This document shows, piece after piece, positions 53,371 to 61,667 of a stretch of DNA of 64,000 nucleotides. The translations under genes and the position numbers were made by a program. Positions within the stretch are counted from its first letter, which is position 1, and every line of letters begins with the position of its first letter. Source of the stretch: CAIKZJ01 sp964626015 (GTDB taxonomy: Bacteria > Bacteroidota > Ignavibacteria > Tepidaquicellales > Tepidaquicellaceae); assembly GCA_964626015.1 (NCBI GenBank), contig CAZVCC010000002.1, forward strand, positions 1-64,000, read 5' to 3'. The notes under the pieces were generated by a model, which was not told the origin of the DNA, ran no database searches, and saw only the letters and a program-made list of their open reading frames with translations.

Positions 53371-53571
53371 TTAAAGTTTTGTAACATTTGCTGCTTGAGG
53401 TCCCTTTGGTCCGTCTTCAATTTCGAATTCGACTGTGTCGCCTTCGTTAAGAGTTTTATAGCCTTCGCCTAAAATTGCATTAAAATGTACGAATACATCT
53501 TTTTTACCGGCAACGGTGATAAATCCAAAACCTTTTGAGGAGTTGAACCATTTTACAGTACCTTTTTCCAT
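53371..53571 (-). CDS. cspA: cold-shock domain protein
   Basis: The 66-residue OB-fold RNA chaperone has the RNP1 motif KGFGFI (in [12 protein letters not shown]) and RNP2 KDVFVHF, and ends [11 protein letters not shown] start at the ATG at 53571 ([10 protein letters not shown]). An in-frame TTG at 53586 would add five residues, but these overlap the AAGGAAA ribosome site that precedes the chosen ATG at the right distance, so the shorter form is correct. It melts mRNA secondary structure, often at low temperature. Confidence 0.96.
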   Translation of the reverse strand: MEKGTVKWFNSSKGFGFITVAGKKDVFVHFNAILGEGYKTLNEGDTVEFEIEDGPKGPQAANVTKL

Positions 53572-53606
53572 TGTGTTTCCTTTCAAGAAATTATTAATTT
53601 TTTACT

Positions 53607-53621
53607 TCCGGATAATCCGGA
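53607..53621 (-). promoter_or_regulatory. perfect 7-base inverted repeat in the csp leader
   Basis: TCCGGAT-A-ATCCGGA is a perfect palindrome around one central base, about 35 bases ahead of the csp start codon. It could be an operator for a dimeric regulator or part of a leader structure. Cold-shock mRNAs commonly have structured leaders, so both are possible; no regulator binding is known here. Confidence 0.35.
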
Positions 53622-53934
53622 TTTTACATTTTCATATAAATACTATGTGTGATTGTGTTTATTTCCATATATCTGAGGGATATCTTTGAAAGAGTAGGCC
53701 TGCAGAACTAAGAAGTTTTCTTCGTAGCGGTTAAACAAACTTATTACAAATAACTATTTATACTTGGCACAATATGTGTTTATTAAAAACAAATTGCAAG
53801 TTAAAAATAATTAAAAATAATTACCTGTTTTAAAAGGAATACAGAATTATCATTTTTCGCTTTAATTCTCTCATTTTCGTCGAAATAAAAATATATGAAT
53901 TAACTTTCAAAAATAAAATATTTATATTTCTTAA
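53622..53934. other. divergent intergenic region, csp leader and punA promoter
   Basis: No gene is seen. It carries the csp promoter and leader on one strand and the promoter of punA on the other. A GAAG-TTTT-CTTC inverted repeat lies near 53719. The half nearest punA is very AT-rich with repeated AAAATAATT strings. No riboswitch was recognised. Confidence 0.45.
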
Positions 53935-54633
53935 ATGTCAAAAATTGCTGTCATATTAGGTTCAGGTCTTGCGAAGTTTAAAAGCGAAATTTCGTCGGCA
54001 AATATAGTGTATTCCGAACTCGGCGGGATTCACGAAAAGCAGGTTATTGAGGGTAAGATTGGGGATAAAAATATTGTTTTATTTACGGGCAGAAATCATT
54101 TTTATGAGACTCATTCAAGAGAAAAAGTCTTCAGGAATATTTCAATTGCTAAAGATATGAATGTTGATTTCATAATTGTAACCAATGCTGCCGGCGGATT
54201 AAACCCGAATTTTCAAGTATCTGACCTCATGCTGATTAAATCTCATATTAACTTTTTCAATATCCCTCTTGTTGATAAGCAAAGCCTTCATTTTGATAAT
54301 GAACTGTTTCACTGGGCTAAAGAAAAAGCCGAGTTGAACAAAATCCGCATTCATGAGGGTAATTACTATGCCTCATTCGGACCTGTTTATGAAACGCAGT
54401 CAGAGATAAATTTTATAAGAAAAGCCGGTGCAGATTGCGTAGGCATGTCAACAATTCCGGATATTTTAAAAGCAAATGAACTCGGGATAAAAACACTTGG
54501 TATTTCCTGCATAACGAACAAGCTGTTTTTCGGAGTTAATAATCAAATAACCCACGATGAGGTTGTTTCAGCAGGTAATAAAGCATACAAAGTTTTTTCA
54601 AATTACTTAAAAGTTCTTATTAATGATTATTGA
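53935..54633 (+). CDS. punA: purine nucleoside phosphorylase
   Basis: The enzyme cleaves purine nucleosides with phosphate to free base and ribose 1-phosphate. The 232-residue product has the family landmarks: ILGSGLAKF, GRNHFYE, VTNAAGGLNPNF and VGMSTIPDILKANELG, then LGISCITN. It is shorter than the usual 270-residue trimeric enzyme but keeps the catalytic segments. The stop overlaps tatD by 11 bases. Confidence 0.93.
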   Translation: MSKIAVILGSGLAKFKSEISSANIVYSELGGIHEKQVIEGKIGDKNIVLFTGRNHFYETHSREKVFRNISIAKDMNVDFIIVTNAAGGLNPNFQVSDLMLIKSHINFFNIPLVDKQSLHFDNELFHWAKEKAELNKIRIHEGNYYASFGPVYETQSEINFIRKAGADCVGMSTIPDILKANELGIKTLGISCITNKLFFGVNNQITHDEVVSAGNKAYKVFSNYLKVLINDY

Positions 54634-55393
54634 TACACATGCCCATTTGTATTACCCTGAATTGTCGGACAATATAAATGAAATAATCGATAACGCTCAA
54701 AGAGCCGGCGTCATGAAGATTATTGTTCCAGCAATTGATTTAGAAACCACGGATAAAATTCTGAACCTTTCGGCATCTCATGAAATTATCTATGCCGTTA
54801 TCGGGTTCCATCCCTGCGATGTACAAAAACTATCTGAAAAAGATTTCCAGACTCTAGAAAATTATCTGACCGAGAAGAAGGTTGTCGGAATCGGTGAAAC
54901 AGGTCTTGATTATTACTGGGACAAAACTTACAAGGATAAGCAAAAAGATTTCTTTAAACGCCATCTTGAGTTATCCGAAAAATACGATTTACCGATTGTA
55001 ATTCACACACGCGATTCCATAAAAGATGCAATAAAGATTATTGAAGAATCGAAACACGAATGCAGCGGTCAGTTCCATTGTTTCCCGGGTGATAAAGAAG
55101 ACCTTGAAAGTATTTTAAGCTTCAAAACTTATTTTGTATCTTTCTGCGGAAACATAACATACAAGAACTTTGATTCACTCGATGCAGTACAAAGTGCACC
55201 GATTGATAGACTTCTTGCGGAAACCGATTCTCCTTTTCTAACTCCTGTTCCTCACCGCGGCAAGAAAAATCAACCTGCTTTTGTTGTAAACACAATCAAA
55301 AAAATTGCTGAAATAAAAAATATTGAGTTAAATATTCTTGAAGAAAATCTTGAAGCAAACACGCGCAGATTGTTCAGGAAAGCATTTCAATAA
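54623..55393 (+). CDS. tatD: TatD family metal-dependent hydrolase (DNase)
   Basis: The 256-residue TIM-barrel enzyme has the metal motif DTHAHL at the N-terminus, the GIGETGLDYYWD segment, HTRDS, and the late ETDSPFLTPVPHRGKKNQPA block with conserved Asp and Arg. TatD proteins have 3'-5' exonuclease or D-aminoacyl-tRNA deacylase-like activity in different species. It overlaps punA by 11 bases. Its 3' end meets the convergent dioxygenase gene. Confidence 0.93.
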   Translation: MIIDTHAHLYYPELSDNINEIIDNAQRAGVMKIIVPAIDLETTDKILNLSASHEIIYAVIGFHPCDVQKLSEKDFQTLENYLTEKKVVGIGETGLDYYWDKTYKDKQKDFFKRHLELSEKYDLPIVIHTRDSIKDAIKIIEESKHECSGQFHCFPGDKEDLESILSFKTYFVSFCGNITYKNFDSLDAVQSAPIDRLLAETDSPFLTPVPHRGKKNQPAFVVNTIKKIAEIKNIELNILEENLEANTRRLFRKAFQ

Positions 55394-56205
55394 AATATTA
55401 CGCTCCGCATACTGATAGACCCCATATCAATCTTATCATTAAAGAACTCATATTTGTCTGACTTTTCTCTCAATCCCAACGTATAAAATAAAGGTAAGAA
55501 GTGGTCATTAGTCGGATGAGCTGCATACCCAATCTCTCCCAGTTTTTCGTATTCGGTTAAAGTTGAAGGATTGTCATTCTCAATACTTTTCTTTACAATT
55601 TCATCAAACTCCAGTGCCCAGTCGTAAGGCTGCGCCTCTCCTCTCCATTTTACCATTCTTAAATTGTGAACAACATTCCCGCTGCCAATCACAATTACTC
55701 CCCTGTTTCTGAGAAATGAAAGTTCTTTAGCAAGATTAAAATGATATTCCGCAGATTTTGTAATATCAATACTCATCTGATAAACAGGGATATCAGCATC
55801 GGGATACATATTCATTAAAACCGACCATGCACCGTGATCGAGACCGTATTCGGAATCTTTCAATATCTTAGTCGTCGTCACATTTGATATTGTTTCCTCC
55901 GCATAATTCCTCGCTCCCGAAACAGGATAATTTACTTTAAATAGTTCGTCAGGAAACCCATAAAAATCATGTATGGTTTGCGGTTTATCGGAAACAGTCA
56001 CGTAAGTTCCATCAGTCAACCAATGTGCAGAAACGCAAAGCACCGCCGAAGGACGGACTAATCTACTTCCCAATTCATACCACACCTTTCTGTATTCATT
56101 GTCTGTAATGGCATTCATTGGATTACCGTGTCCAACAAAAACAACGGGCATCCTTACCGATAAATCAGAATTTCTTAAATCTTTAAATAGGTCTTTTGTA
56201 TTCAT
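55387..56205 (-). CDS. DODA-type extradiol dioxygenase (YgiD-like)
   Basis: The 272-residue product belongs to the LigB superfamily. Likely metal-binding His residues are visible in FVGHGNPMNA, CVSAHWLTDG, and YGLDHGAWSVLMNMYP, with GSGNVVHNL later. YgiD in E. coli is a DOPA 4,5-dioxygenase; plants use the same family in betalain synthesis. The natural substrate here is unknown. Its 3' end overlaps tatD by 7 bases, convergently. Confidence 0.9.
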   Translation of the reverse strand: MNTKDLFKDLRNSDLSVRMPVVFVGHGNPMNAITDNEYRKVWYELGSRLVRPSAVLCVSAHWLTDGTYVTVSDKPQTIHDFYGFPDELFKVNYPVSGARNYAEETISNVTTTKILKDSEYGLDHGAWSVLMNMYPDADIPVYQMSIDITKSAEYHFNLAKELSFLRNRGVIVIGSGNVVHNLRMVKWRGEAQPYDWALEFDEIVKKSIENDNPSTLTEYEKLGEIGYAAHPTNDHFLPLFYTLGLREKSDKYEFFNDKIDMGSISMRSVIFY

Positions 56206-56336
56206 AGGTTTATAAATATGTTAACAACCATATCTTCAAAATCATCTCTTAAAATATGGGCTAAATAATAAATCTTGATTAACTTAATAAAAACATATAT
56301 ATTTGTTGAACATTACTTAACTAAAATTATAGTATT

Positions 56337-56723
56337 ATGGACAATAACTTACACTTTCAGGACAGCGGTTCTACGTTTACACCACCGCCTCCTCCTCCGC
56401 CCCCTCCTCCGCCCCCGCAGCCGACTATGGGTGGAAGCGGTAATTATTCAACGGGAAAAGCAAGCAGCAGTGCAATCTGGGCTCTAATACTTGGAATTTT
56501 ATCATGGGTAGCTTGTGGTATTTTTGCAGCTATTCCTGCCTGGATTATTGGTAAGAAGGAAATATCAGCAATAAACGCGGGTCAGTCCGATTCTGCGGGT
56601 AAGACCATGGCACAAATCGGTATGTGGCTTGGAATTATTCAGGTTATAGTAGGTATTCTCGCCTTAATTGTAATACTAATCATATTGATGCTCGGCGGTT
56701 TCGCAGCATTAATGGAAAGTTAA
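56337..56723 (+). CDS. DUF4190 membrane protein with polyproline N-terminus
   Basis: The 128-residue product starts with a 12-proline run (about residues 16-27) in an otherwise polar N-terminal tail. Two membrane segments follow (about 46-66 and 94-124: SAIWALILGILSWVACGIFA and IIQVIVGILALIVILIIL), the DUF4190 pattern with an intervening GQSDSAGKTMAQIG. Function is unknown. The proline run should need EF-P for efficient translation, a known property of such runs. A terminator follows. Confidence 0.85.
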   Translation: MDNNLHFQDSGSTFTPPPPPPPPPPPPQPTMGGSGNYSTGKASSSAIWALILGILSWVACGIFAAIPAWIIGKKEISAINAGQSDSAGKTMAQIGMWLGIIQVIVGILALIVILIILMLGGFAALMES

Positions 56724-56738
56724 AATATTTTTAAATAT

Positions 56739-56770
56739 GGCTGTCAGTTAGAAAATTGACAGCCTTTTTT
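56739..56770 (+). terminator. terminator immediately ahead of dut
   Basis: An 8-base stem GGCTGTCA (56739-56746) / TGACAGCC (56757-56764) with a 10-base loop is followed by TTTTTT. The dut ATG at 56775 is 4 bases after this T run, so dut either relies on read-through or has its own start inside this short stretch. Confidence 0.82.
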
Positions 56771-56774
56771 ATTT

Positions 56775-57215
56775 ATGAAAATTAAAATAGCTAAATTTAA
56801 TAAAACGTCGGATTGTATTATTCCTAAATATGCTACCGCCGATTCAGCAGGGATGGACCTTACATCCTCTTCTTCAGAGACCATTGTCATAAAAGCCGGT
56901 AAATACTCGCTTATCCCTACAAATTTAATTATAGAAATCCCGCGGGGTTATGAAGGTCAGGTCAGACCAAGAAGCGGTCTCGCTTTAAAACACGGCATAA
57001 CAGTCTTAAACTCTCCCGGCACAGTCGATGCAGACTACAGAGGAGAGGTTAAAGTCCTGCTTATAAACCATGGAGATAAAGATTTTGAGATTAACTATGG
57101 TGACAGAATTGCTCAGCTCGTCATATCAAAACATGAAAACGTTACACTCGAATTCGATGATAACATTTCCGATACAGAAAGAGGCACAGGCGGTTATGGC
57201 AGCACGGGCAAATAA
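56775..57215 (+). CDS. dut: dUTP diphosphatase (dUTPase)
   Basis: This trimeric enzyme hydrolyses dUTP to dUMP and PPi, keeping uracil out of DNA and supplying dUMP for thymidylate synthesis. All five motifs appear: SAGMDLTS (1), [11 protein letters not shown] (2), [12 protein letters not shown] (3), DRIAQLVI (4) and [10 protein letters not shown] (5). Length, 146 residues, is normal. There is no clear ribosome site: the upstream sequence is a terminator's T tract. The 3' end overlaps rsmI by 20 bases. Confidence 0.97.
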   Translation: MKIKIAKFNKTSDCIIPKYATADSAGMDLTSSSSETIVIKAGKYSLIPTNLIIEIPRGYEGQVRPRSGLALKHGITVLNSPGTVDADYRGEVKVLLINHGDKDFEINYGDRIAQLVISKHENVTLEFDDNISDTERGTGGYGSTGK

Positions 57216-57996
57216 AAAACCGAGGAAGAAAACATTCAGCGAAATACAGGTTTTCAATATAGAAAAAGATAAAGAGTTTACTTTAAAAAGTATAAAACCC
57301 GCGTCCTCAAAAGGAAGGCTCTCGCTCGTAACGACTCCCATAGGTGATTATCATGACATCACGTATCGTGCACTAAGAACAATCAAAGAATCTGAATTTC
57401 TTCTATGCGAAGACCTGAAGGAATCCTCCAAACTTTTAAGGTTCTTCGGAATTCGAAAAGAAATGCACCTATTAAACGAGCACAATGAAAAAGATTCCGT
57501 ACAGGAATACATAAACATTCTACTCTCGGGTAAAAATGTTACATTAATCTCAGACTGCGGAACGCCCGCATTTGCCGACCCGGGACTCAGTCTCGTAAAC
57601 TCATGTATTCAGAATAATATAGAAATAGATTTCATACACGGAGCCAATTCAGTAATTTCAGCAGTCACAATATCGGGCTTCGATATAAGCAGATTTTATT
57701 TCTACGGATTTCTATCTCCTAAAAATGAAATAAGGCTTAAAGAGCTCAAGAAAATATCCGCACTCCCCTATCCGGTTATTTTAATGGATACACCTTACCG
57801 GCTGTCAAATCTTATCAAAGACCTGACCGCTGTTTTACCCGACAGGAACATATTTCTTGCATTAAACCTTTCAAGCAAAGATGAAAAGCAAATGCGCGGA
57901 AAACCGGAGGAAATCCTGAAACAACTTTCGGACCATTTTGGCGAAAGCAAACCGAAAGCGGAATTTATTATCGTGTTGGATAAATTCCGGAAGTAA
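57196..57996 (+). CDS. rsmI: RsmI-like 16S rRNA (cytidine1402-2'-O)-methyltransferase
   Basis: I start at the ATG at 57196 ([16 protein letters not shown]..., 266 residues). An ATG at 57070 would lie wholly in the dut reading region in another frame and is unlikely. The methyltransferase core begins only near residue 37 ([20 protein letters not shown]); a basic, Lys-rich N-terminal extension is thus unusual. The core has [18 protein letters not shown], a known variant of the family's ISDAGTP motif, and LMDTPYRL. It is translated with dut through a 20-base overlap. Confidence 0.88.
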   Translation: MAARANKKPRKKTFSEIQVFNIEKDKEFTLKSIKPASSKGRLSLVTTPIGDYHDITYRALRTIKESEFLLCEDLKESSKLLRFFGIRKEMHLLNEHNEKDSVQEYINILLSGKNVTLISDCGTPAFADPGLSLVNSCIQNNIEIDFIHGANSVISAVTISGFDISRFYFYGFLSPKNEIRLKELKKISALPYPVILMDTPYRLSNLIKDLTAVLPDRNIFLALNLSSKDEKQMRGKPEEILKQLSDHFGESKPKAEFIIVLDKFRK

Positions 57997-58002
57997 TATT
58001 GC

Positions 58003-58030
58003 TGGATCCCAACTTTCGCTGGGATGACAG
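58003..58030. repeat. REP-like ATCCC...GGGATGACA hairpin, third copy
   Basis: TGGATCCCAACTTTCGCTGG then GATGACAG has arms ATCCCA and TGGGAT around ACTTTCGC. It matches the repeats at 55-130 and likewise sits just beyond a gene's 3' end, 6 bases after the rsmI stop, so it may serve as a 3' hairpin for that transcript. Confidence 0.65.
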
Positions 58031-58129
58031 AGATGTGAAAACAGAAGTGGAAAAACAAGAATTGGAAAACTAATGCCGTATGCTCAATATTTGAATTGAA
58101 AAACGGCTTAAATATAGCTAAATTGTGGT

Positions 58130-59119
58130 ATGACTTCTTACAAATCCTCAGGAGTAAATATTCATAAAGCAGAAAAATTTGTAGAACGGATAAAACCGCT
58201 CGTTAAGCAAACTTTTAGCAAAAATGTGTTATCAGGCATTGGTAATTTCGGAGCTTTTTACGAACTTAACCTGAAAAATTATTCTAAACCTGTTTTCGTT
58301 TCGAGTACTGACGGGGTCGGCACAAAGGTTAAGATTGCAGCTATGCTTAACAAATATGATACTGTCGGAGAGGATTTAATTAATCATTGCGTAAACGATA
58401 TTGCCGTATGCGGTGCAGTCCCCCTTTACTTTCTGGATTACTATGCTATGGGAAGGCTGAACGTTACCAATTCAGTTGACGTTGTAAAAGGGCTTGTAAA
58501 AGGCTGCCTGCGGAATTCAATGTCCTTAATCGGGGGCGAGACTGCCGAAATGCCCGGTGTGTATTCCGAAAACGATTTTGACCTTGCAGGAACAATAGTC
58601 GGTGTTGTTGATAAAAAGAAGATTGTCAGTTCCGGTAACGTGAAGAAAGGCGATGTTCTTGTGGGTTTTGAATCGACAGGGCTGCACACTAACGGATATT
58701 CGCTCGTCAGAAAGATTTTCAGTACTAATGATTACAAGAAATATTTCCCTGAATTAAAAAATACGCTCGGGAAAGAACTACTAAAAGTACATAAATCTTA
58801 TCTGGATATTATACAAACCTCTTTAAAGAAATTTAAAGTTAACTCATTTTCACATATTACAGGCGGAGGAATAGAAGGCAATACAAAAAGAGTAATTCCC
58901 AAAAACCTGAAACTGGAAGTAGATTGGTCTTCGTGGAAGCGTCCGCTAATATTTAATTTGATACAAAATAAAGGCAGCGTTTCTGAGACCGTAATGCGTG
59001 AAACATTCAATCTTGGTATAGGTCTTATAGCAATTCTTCCTTCAGGCATTGCCGATAAATACTGCGATTTCTGGAATAGCAAAAAAGAGAAATGCTTCAT
59101 CATCGGAAGCATTCATTAA
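58130..59119 (+). CDS. purM: phosphoribosylformylglycinamidine cyclo-ligase (AIR synthetase)
   Basis: PurM closes the imidazole ring in de novo purine synthesis using ATP. The 329-residue product has the signature STDGVGTKVKIA, LINHCVNDIAVCGA, GGETAEMPGVY and THGGGIEGN-like ITGGGIEGNTKR. Length is near the usual 345. It is 133 bases after rsmI, with the hairpin repeat between them, and is not linked to other pur genes here. Confidence 0.95.
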   Translation: MTSYKSSGVNIHKAEKFVERIKPLVKQTFSKNVLSGIGNFGAFYELNLKNYSKPVFVSSTDGVGTKVKIAAMLNKYDTVGEDLINHCVNDIAVCGAVPLYFLDYYAMGRLNVTNSVDVVKGLVKGCLRNSMSLIGGETAEMPGVYSENDFDLAGTIVGVVDKKKIVSSGNVKKGDVLVGFESTGLHTNGYSLVRKIFSTNDYKKYFPELKNTLGKELLKVHKSYLDIIQTSLKKFKVNSFSHITGGGIEGNTKRVIPKNLKLEVDWSSWKRPLIFNLIQNKGSVSETVMRETFNLGIGLIAILPSGIADKYCDFWNSKKEKCFIIGSIH

Positions 59120-59157
59120 ATAATAATAATTCATTCATATTTTAAATTAGGAGTAAT

Positions 59158-60483
59158 ATGCAAAAAGTTATTTCCATTCAGCCCGATAAAGTTCAGGATT
59201 CATTAAGAAAACACATGCTGGTCGACGGCTTTGACATGACGCTTGACCTGGATAAATCAAACCATGGTTATCTTTACGACTCAAAGAGTAATAAATATTT
59301 TCTAGATTTTTTCACGTTTGTTGCTTCAAATCCGCTTGGCATGAACCATCCGAAGCTTAACAATCAGGAGTTTATCAACAAAATCGGAAAGCTTGCACTC
59401 AATAAACCTTCTCTTTCGGATATTTATGCTCAGGAGCAGGCAGAGTTTGTTGAAACGTTTTTTAACACAGCCGTACCTTCATATTTTAAGTATTCTTTCT
59501 ACATAGAAGGAGGCACTCTGGCGGTTGAGAATGCGATAAAAGCTGCGATAGACTGGAAGGTTCAGAAGAATTTCGCTAAGGGTTACAAAGAGGAAAAAGG
59601 ACAGCAGATAATCCACTTCAAGGAAGCATTCCACGGCCGTTCAGGATACACGCTATCAATGACTAACACTGACCCTGTGAAAATAGCTTATTTCCCGAAA
59701 TTCAAATGGCCAAGAATATCAAATCCTAAAGTATTGTTCCCTCTTAACGATGAGAATCTTACTAAAGTTATTGAAGCTGAAAAGCAATCAGTTGCTGAAA
59801 TAAATAAAGCCATAGCAGAAAACAAGGACGATATCGCTGCGATAATATTAGAGCCGATTCAGGGCGAAGGCGGCGATAATCATTTCAGGAAAGAATTCTT
59901 CATGCAATTAAGACAGATATGCGATGAGAATGAAATCCTGCTTATATTTGATGAAGTCCAGACAGGAATAGCTCTTACAGGAAAATGGTGGGCACACCAG
60001 CATTACGTAAAGCCGGACTTGATTTCTTTCGGTAAGAAAACACAAGTTTGCGGCGTACTTGCAACGGACAGAATAGATGAAGTGGAGGAGAACGTATTCC
60101 GTAAATCAAGCAGAATAAACTCTACCTGGGGCGGGAATATTGTTGACATGTACAGGTTTAAGAGAATTCTTGAAGTTATAGATGAAGAAAATCTTGTTGA
60201 GAATTGCAGAGTTATGGGTGACTATCTTAAAACAAAGATGGATACGCTGATGAGCAAATATCCTGAAAAGGTTTTTGCTCCGCGCGGATTGGGACTTTTT
60301 GCCGCATTTGACGCAGCCAGTCCTGAAATGCGGAATAATATAACTAAGGAATCTGCAAAAAATGGGATGATGATTCTTGGATGCGGACCCCGCAGTATAA
60401 GGTTCAGACCGCCAGTGACGATTACAGAGGAGCATATTGACGAGGCGTTCGTTATACTTGACAAGGTAATAAATAAAATTTGA
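59158..60483 (+). CDS. lat: L-lysine 6-transaminase
   Basis: This class III PLP enzyme converts L-lysine and 2-oxoglutarate to 2-aminoadipate 6-semialdehyde and glutamate. The 441 residues follow known lysine 6-transaminases closely: MLVDGFDMTLDLDKS, YFLDFFTFVASNPLGMNHP, EPIQGEGGDNHFR, FDEVQTG, and the PLP site FGKKTQVCGV (Lys293/294), then SSRINSTWGGNIVDM. A ribosome site (TTAGGAGTAAT) lies ahead of the ATG. The semialdehyde could be oxidised by a dehydrogenase such as the pruA-like enzyme, but that link is only a guess. Confidence 0.92.
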   Translation: MQKVISIQPDKVQDSLRKHMLVDGFDMTLDLDKSNHGYLYDSKSNKYFLDFFTFVASNPLGMNHPKLNNQEFINKIGKLALNKPSLSDIYAQEQAEFVETFFNTAVPSYFKYSFYIEGGTLAVENAIKAAIDWKVQKNFAKGYKEEKGQQIIHFKEAFHGRSGYTLSMTNTDPVKIAYFPKFKWPRISNPKVLFPLNDENLTKVIEAEKQSVAEINKAIAENKDDIAAIILEPIQGEGGDNHFRKEFFMQLRQICDENEILLIFDEVQTGIALTGKWWAHQHYVKPDLISFGKKTQVCGVLATDRIDEVEENVFRKSSRINSTWGGNIVDMYRFKRILEVIDEENLVENCRVMGDYLKTKMDTLMSKYPEKVFAPRGLGLFAAFDAASPEMRNNITKESAKNGMMILGCGPRSIRFRPPVTITEEHIDEAFVILDKVINKI

Positions 60484-60528
60484 TTCAACAATTAGAAAGA
60501 ATCGAACGATTAAAGCATCCGGCAAACT

Positions 60529-60981
60529 TTGAATGACAGAATTAAAAATAGTTTCATAGAGTATTTAAGAAAGAACAATCACAGAATAACTAACGAGAGG
60601 TTTCTAATTCTTGATTCTGCTCTTTCCATGGAGAAACATTTTGATGCCGATGAATTGTACGGAAAAATGAAACAGGAATACATAAAAGTTTCGAGAGCTA
60701 CTGTTTACAATACACTTGAACTAATGAGTAAATGCAAGATTCTGACTAAACATAATTTTAAAGGTGACAGAGCGAGGTACGAGAAAAAGTACGGCAGGAA
60801 GAATCATTACCATATAATATGCCTTAAATGCAATAAAATAATCGAATTTGAAAACAGCTCTATCGAAAAAACGCTTATAAAACTGTGCAATGACAGGAAT
60901 ATGGTGCTTTTTGACCACTCAATTCAGGTTTTTGCTTCCTGCAAGGATGATTCCGGCTGTAAAGGCTTGCAAAGAAACTGA
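60529..60981 (+). CDS. Fur family transcriptional regulator
   Basis: TTG at 60529 is the only reasonable start (150 residues). The winged-helix N-domain (ITNERFLILDSALSMEKHFD, then VSRATVYNTLELMSKCKIL) is typical of Fur. The C-domain has YHIICLKCNKIIEF, with the CxxC of the structural zinc site, and a second C-x5-C pair (CKDDSGC), plus His residues for metal sensing. Subtype (Fur, Zur or PerR) cannot be told. It starts 45 bases after lat. Confidence 0.92.
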   Translation: MNDRIKNSFIEYLRKNNHRITNERFLILDSALSMEKHFDADELYGKMKQEYIKVSRATVYNTLELMSKCKILTKHNFKGDRARYEKKYGRKNHYHIICLKCNKIIEFENSSIEKTLIKLCNDRNMVLFDHSIQVFASCKDDSGCKGLQRN

Positions 60982-61084
60982 TTGAGTTTTTCAAACGGAA
61001 TTCAGTATGAATATTACCTTGAATATACTAAAAAATAAGGCTATTTTACAGCTTTTGAATTTTTAATTAATACATTTAAATATA

Positions 61085-61237
61085 ATGAAGAGAACGTATC
61101 AACCAAGCAACACAAAGAGAAAGAATAAACACGGTTTTCGTGAGAGAATGGCGACTAAAAACGGAAGAAAAGTACTCGCCAGCAGAAGAGCTAAAGGCAG
61201 AAAGAAACTTACTGTCAGCGACGAATACACAAGATAG
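61085..61237 (+). CDS. rpmH: 50S ribosomal protein L34
   Basis: A 50-residue basic ORF reads [18 protein letters not shown], then [20 protein letters not shown], the universal L34 sequence. It is too short for simple ORF length cut-offs but certain by sequence. It heads the rpmH-rnpA-yidD-yidC cluster found widely in bacteria, commonly near the replication origin. The roughly 100-base leader upstream shows no DnaA box. Confidence 0.98.
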   Translation: MKRTYQPSNTKRKNKHGFRERMATKNGRKVLASRRAKGRKKLTVSDEYTR

Positions 61238-61254
61238 TATTTTAGTTTTATTAG

Positions 61255-61665
61255 ATGTCTTACGACAGAGAAATTGATCGTAGTTTAGGAAAAAATGAAA
61301 TTATAAGAGGTTACGAATCGTTTAAGAAAGTCTTCGCGAGTTCAAAAGTTTTTGTAAACGGATATTTGAAATGCTATTTACAGTTAGATAATGATTTAAC
61401 AAGCCCACAGTCTCTTAAAGTGGGCTTTACTGTTTCAAAAAGGAAAGTCAAGAAAGCATTCGTAAGGAATAGAATCAAAAGACTTTTAAAAGAAGCATAC
61501 AGAAATGAAAAGCACAGATTGGTGATGAAACAAAATATAAAGATTATTTTTACGATAAGTGATGCCGGGAGTAATTCGATTAACCTGCTTTACAAATCCG
61601 GTTTTATTCTTTTCACGGAAAACATGAGAAGTTTGTTCGAGAGTATCAGCATAACCTACGCTTAA
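61255..61665 (+). CDS. rnpA: ribonuclease P protein component
   Basis: RnpA binds the RNase P RNA and helps it recognise pre-tRNA leaders. The 136-residue basic protein has KVGFTVSKRKVKKAFVRNRI with the conserved RNR motif, followed by KRLLKEAYR. It starts 17 bases after rpmH and ends 2 bases before yidD. The N-terminal 15 residues are an extra charged stretch relative to the shortest family members. Confidence 0.96.
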   Translation: MSYDREIDRSLGKNEIIRGYESFKKVFASSKVFVNGYLKCYLQLDNDLTSPQSLKVGFTVSKRKVKKAFVRNRIKRLLKEAYRNEKHRLVMKQNIKIIFTISDAGSNSINLLYKSGFILFTENMRSLFESISITYA

Positions 61666-61667
61666 TC

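Noticed and set aside
53572..53586. TTG start adding five residues to the cold-shock protein
   Set aside because: Those codons overlap the AAGGAAA ribosome site of the standard MEKGTVKWF start.
57070..57195. Longer rsmI start at 57070
   Set aside because: The extra 42 residues lie within dut in another frame and have no family resemblance; the ATG at 57196 with AGGCGG ahead is better.
60982..61084. Replication origin ahead of rpmH
   Set aside because: The gene cluster suggests proximity to oriC, but no DnaA box (TTATCCACA-like) or dnaA/dnaN gene was seen in this gap.
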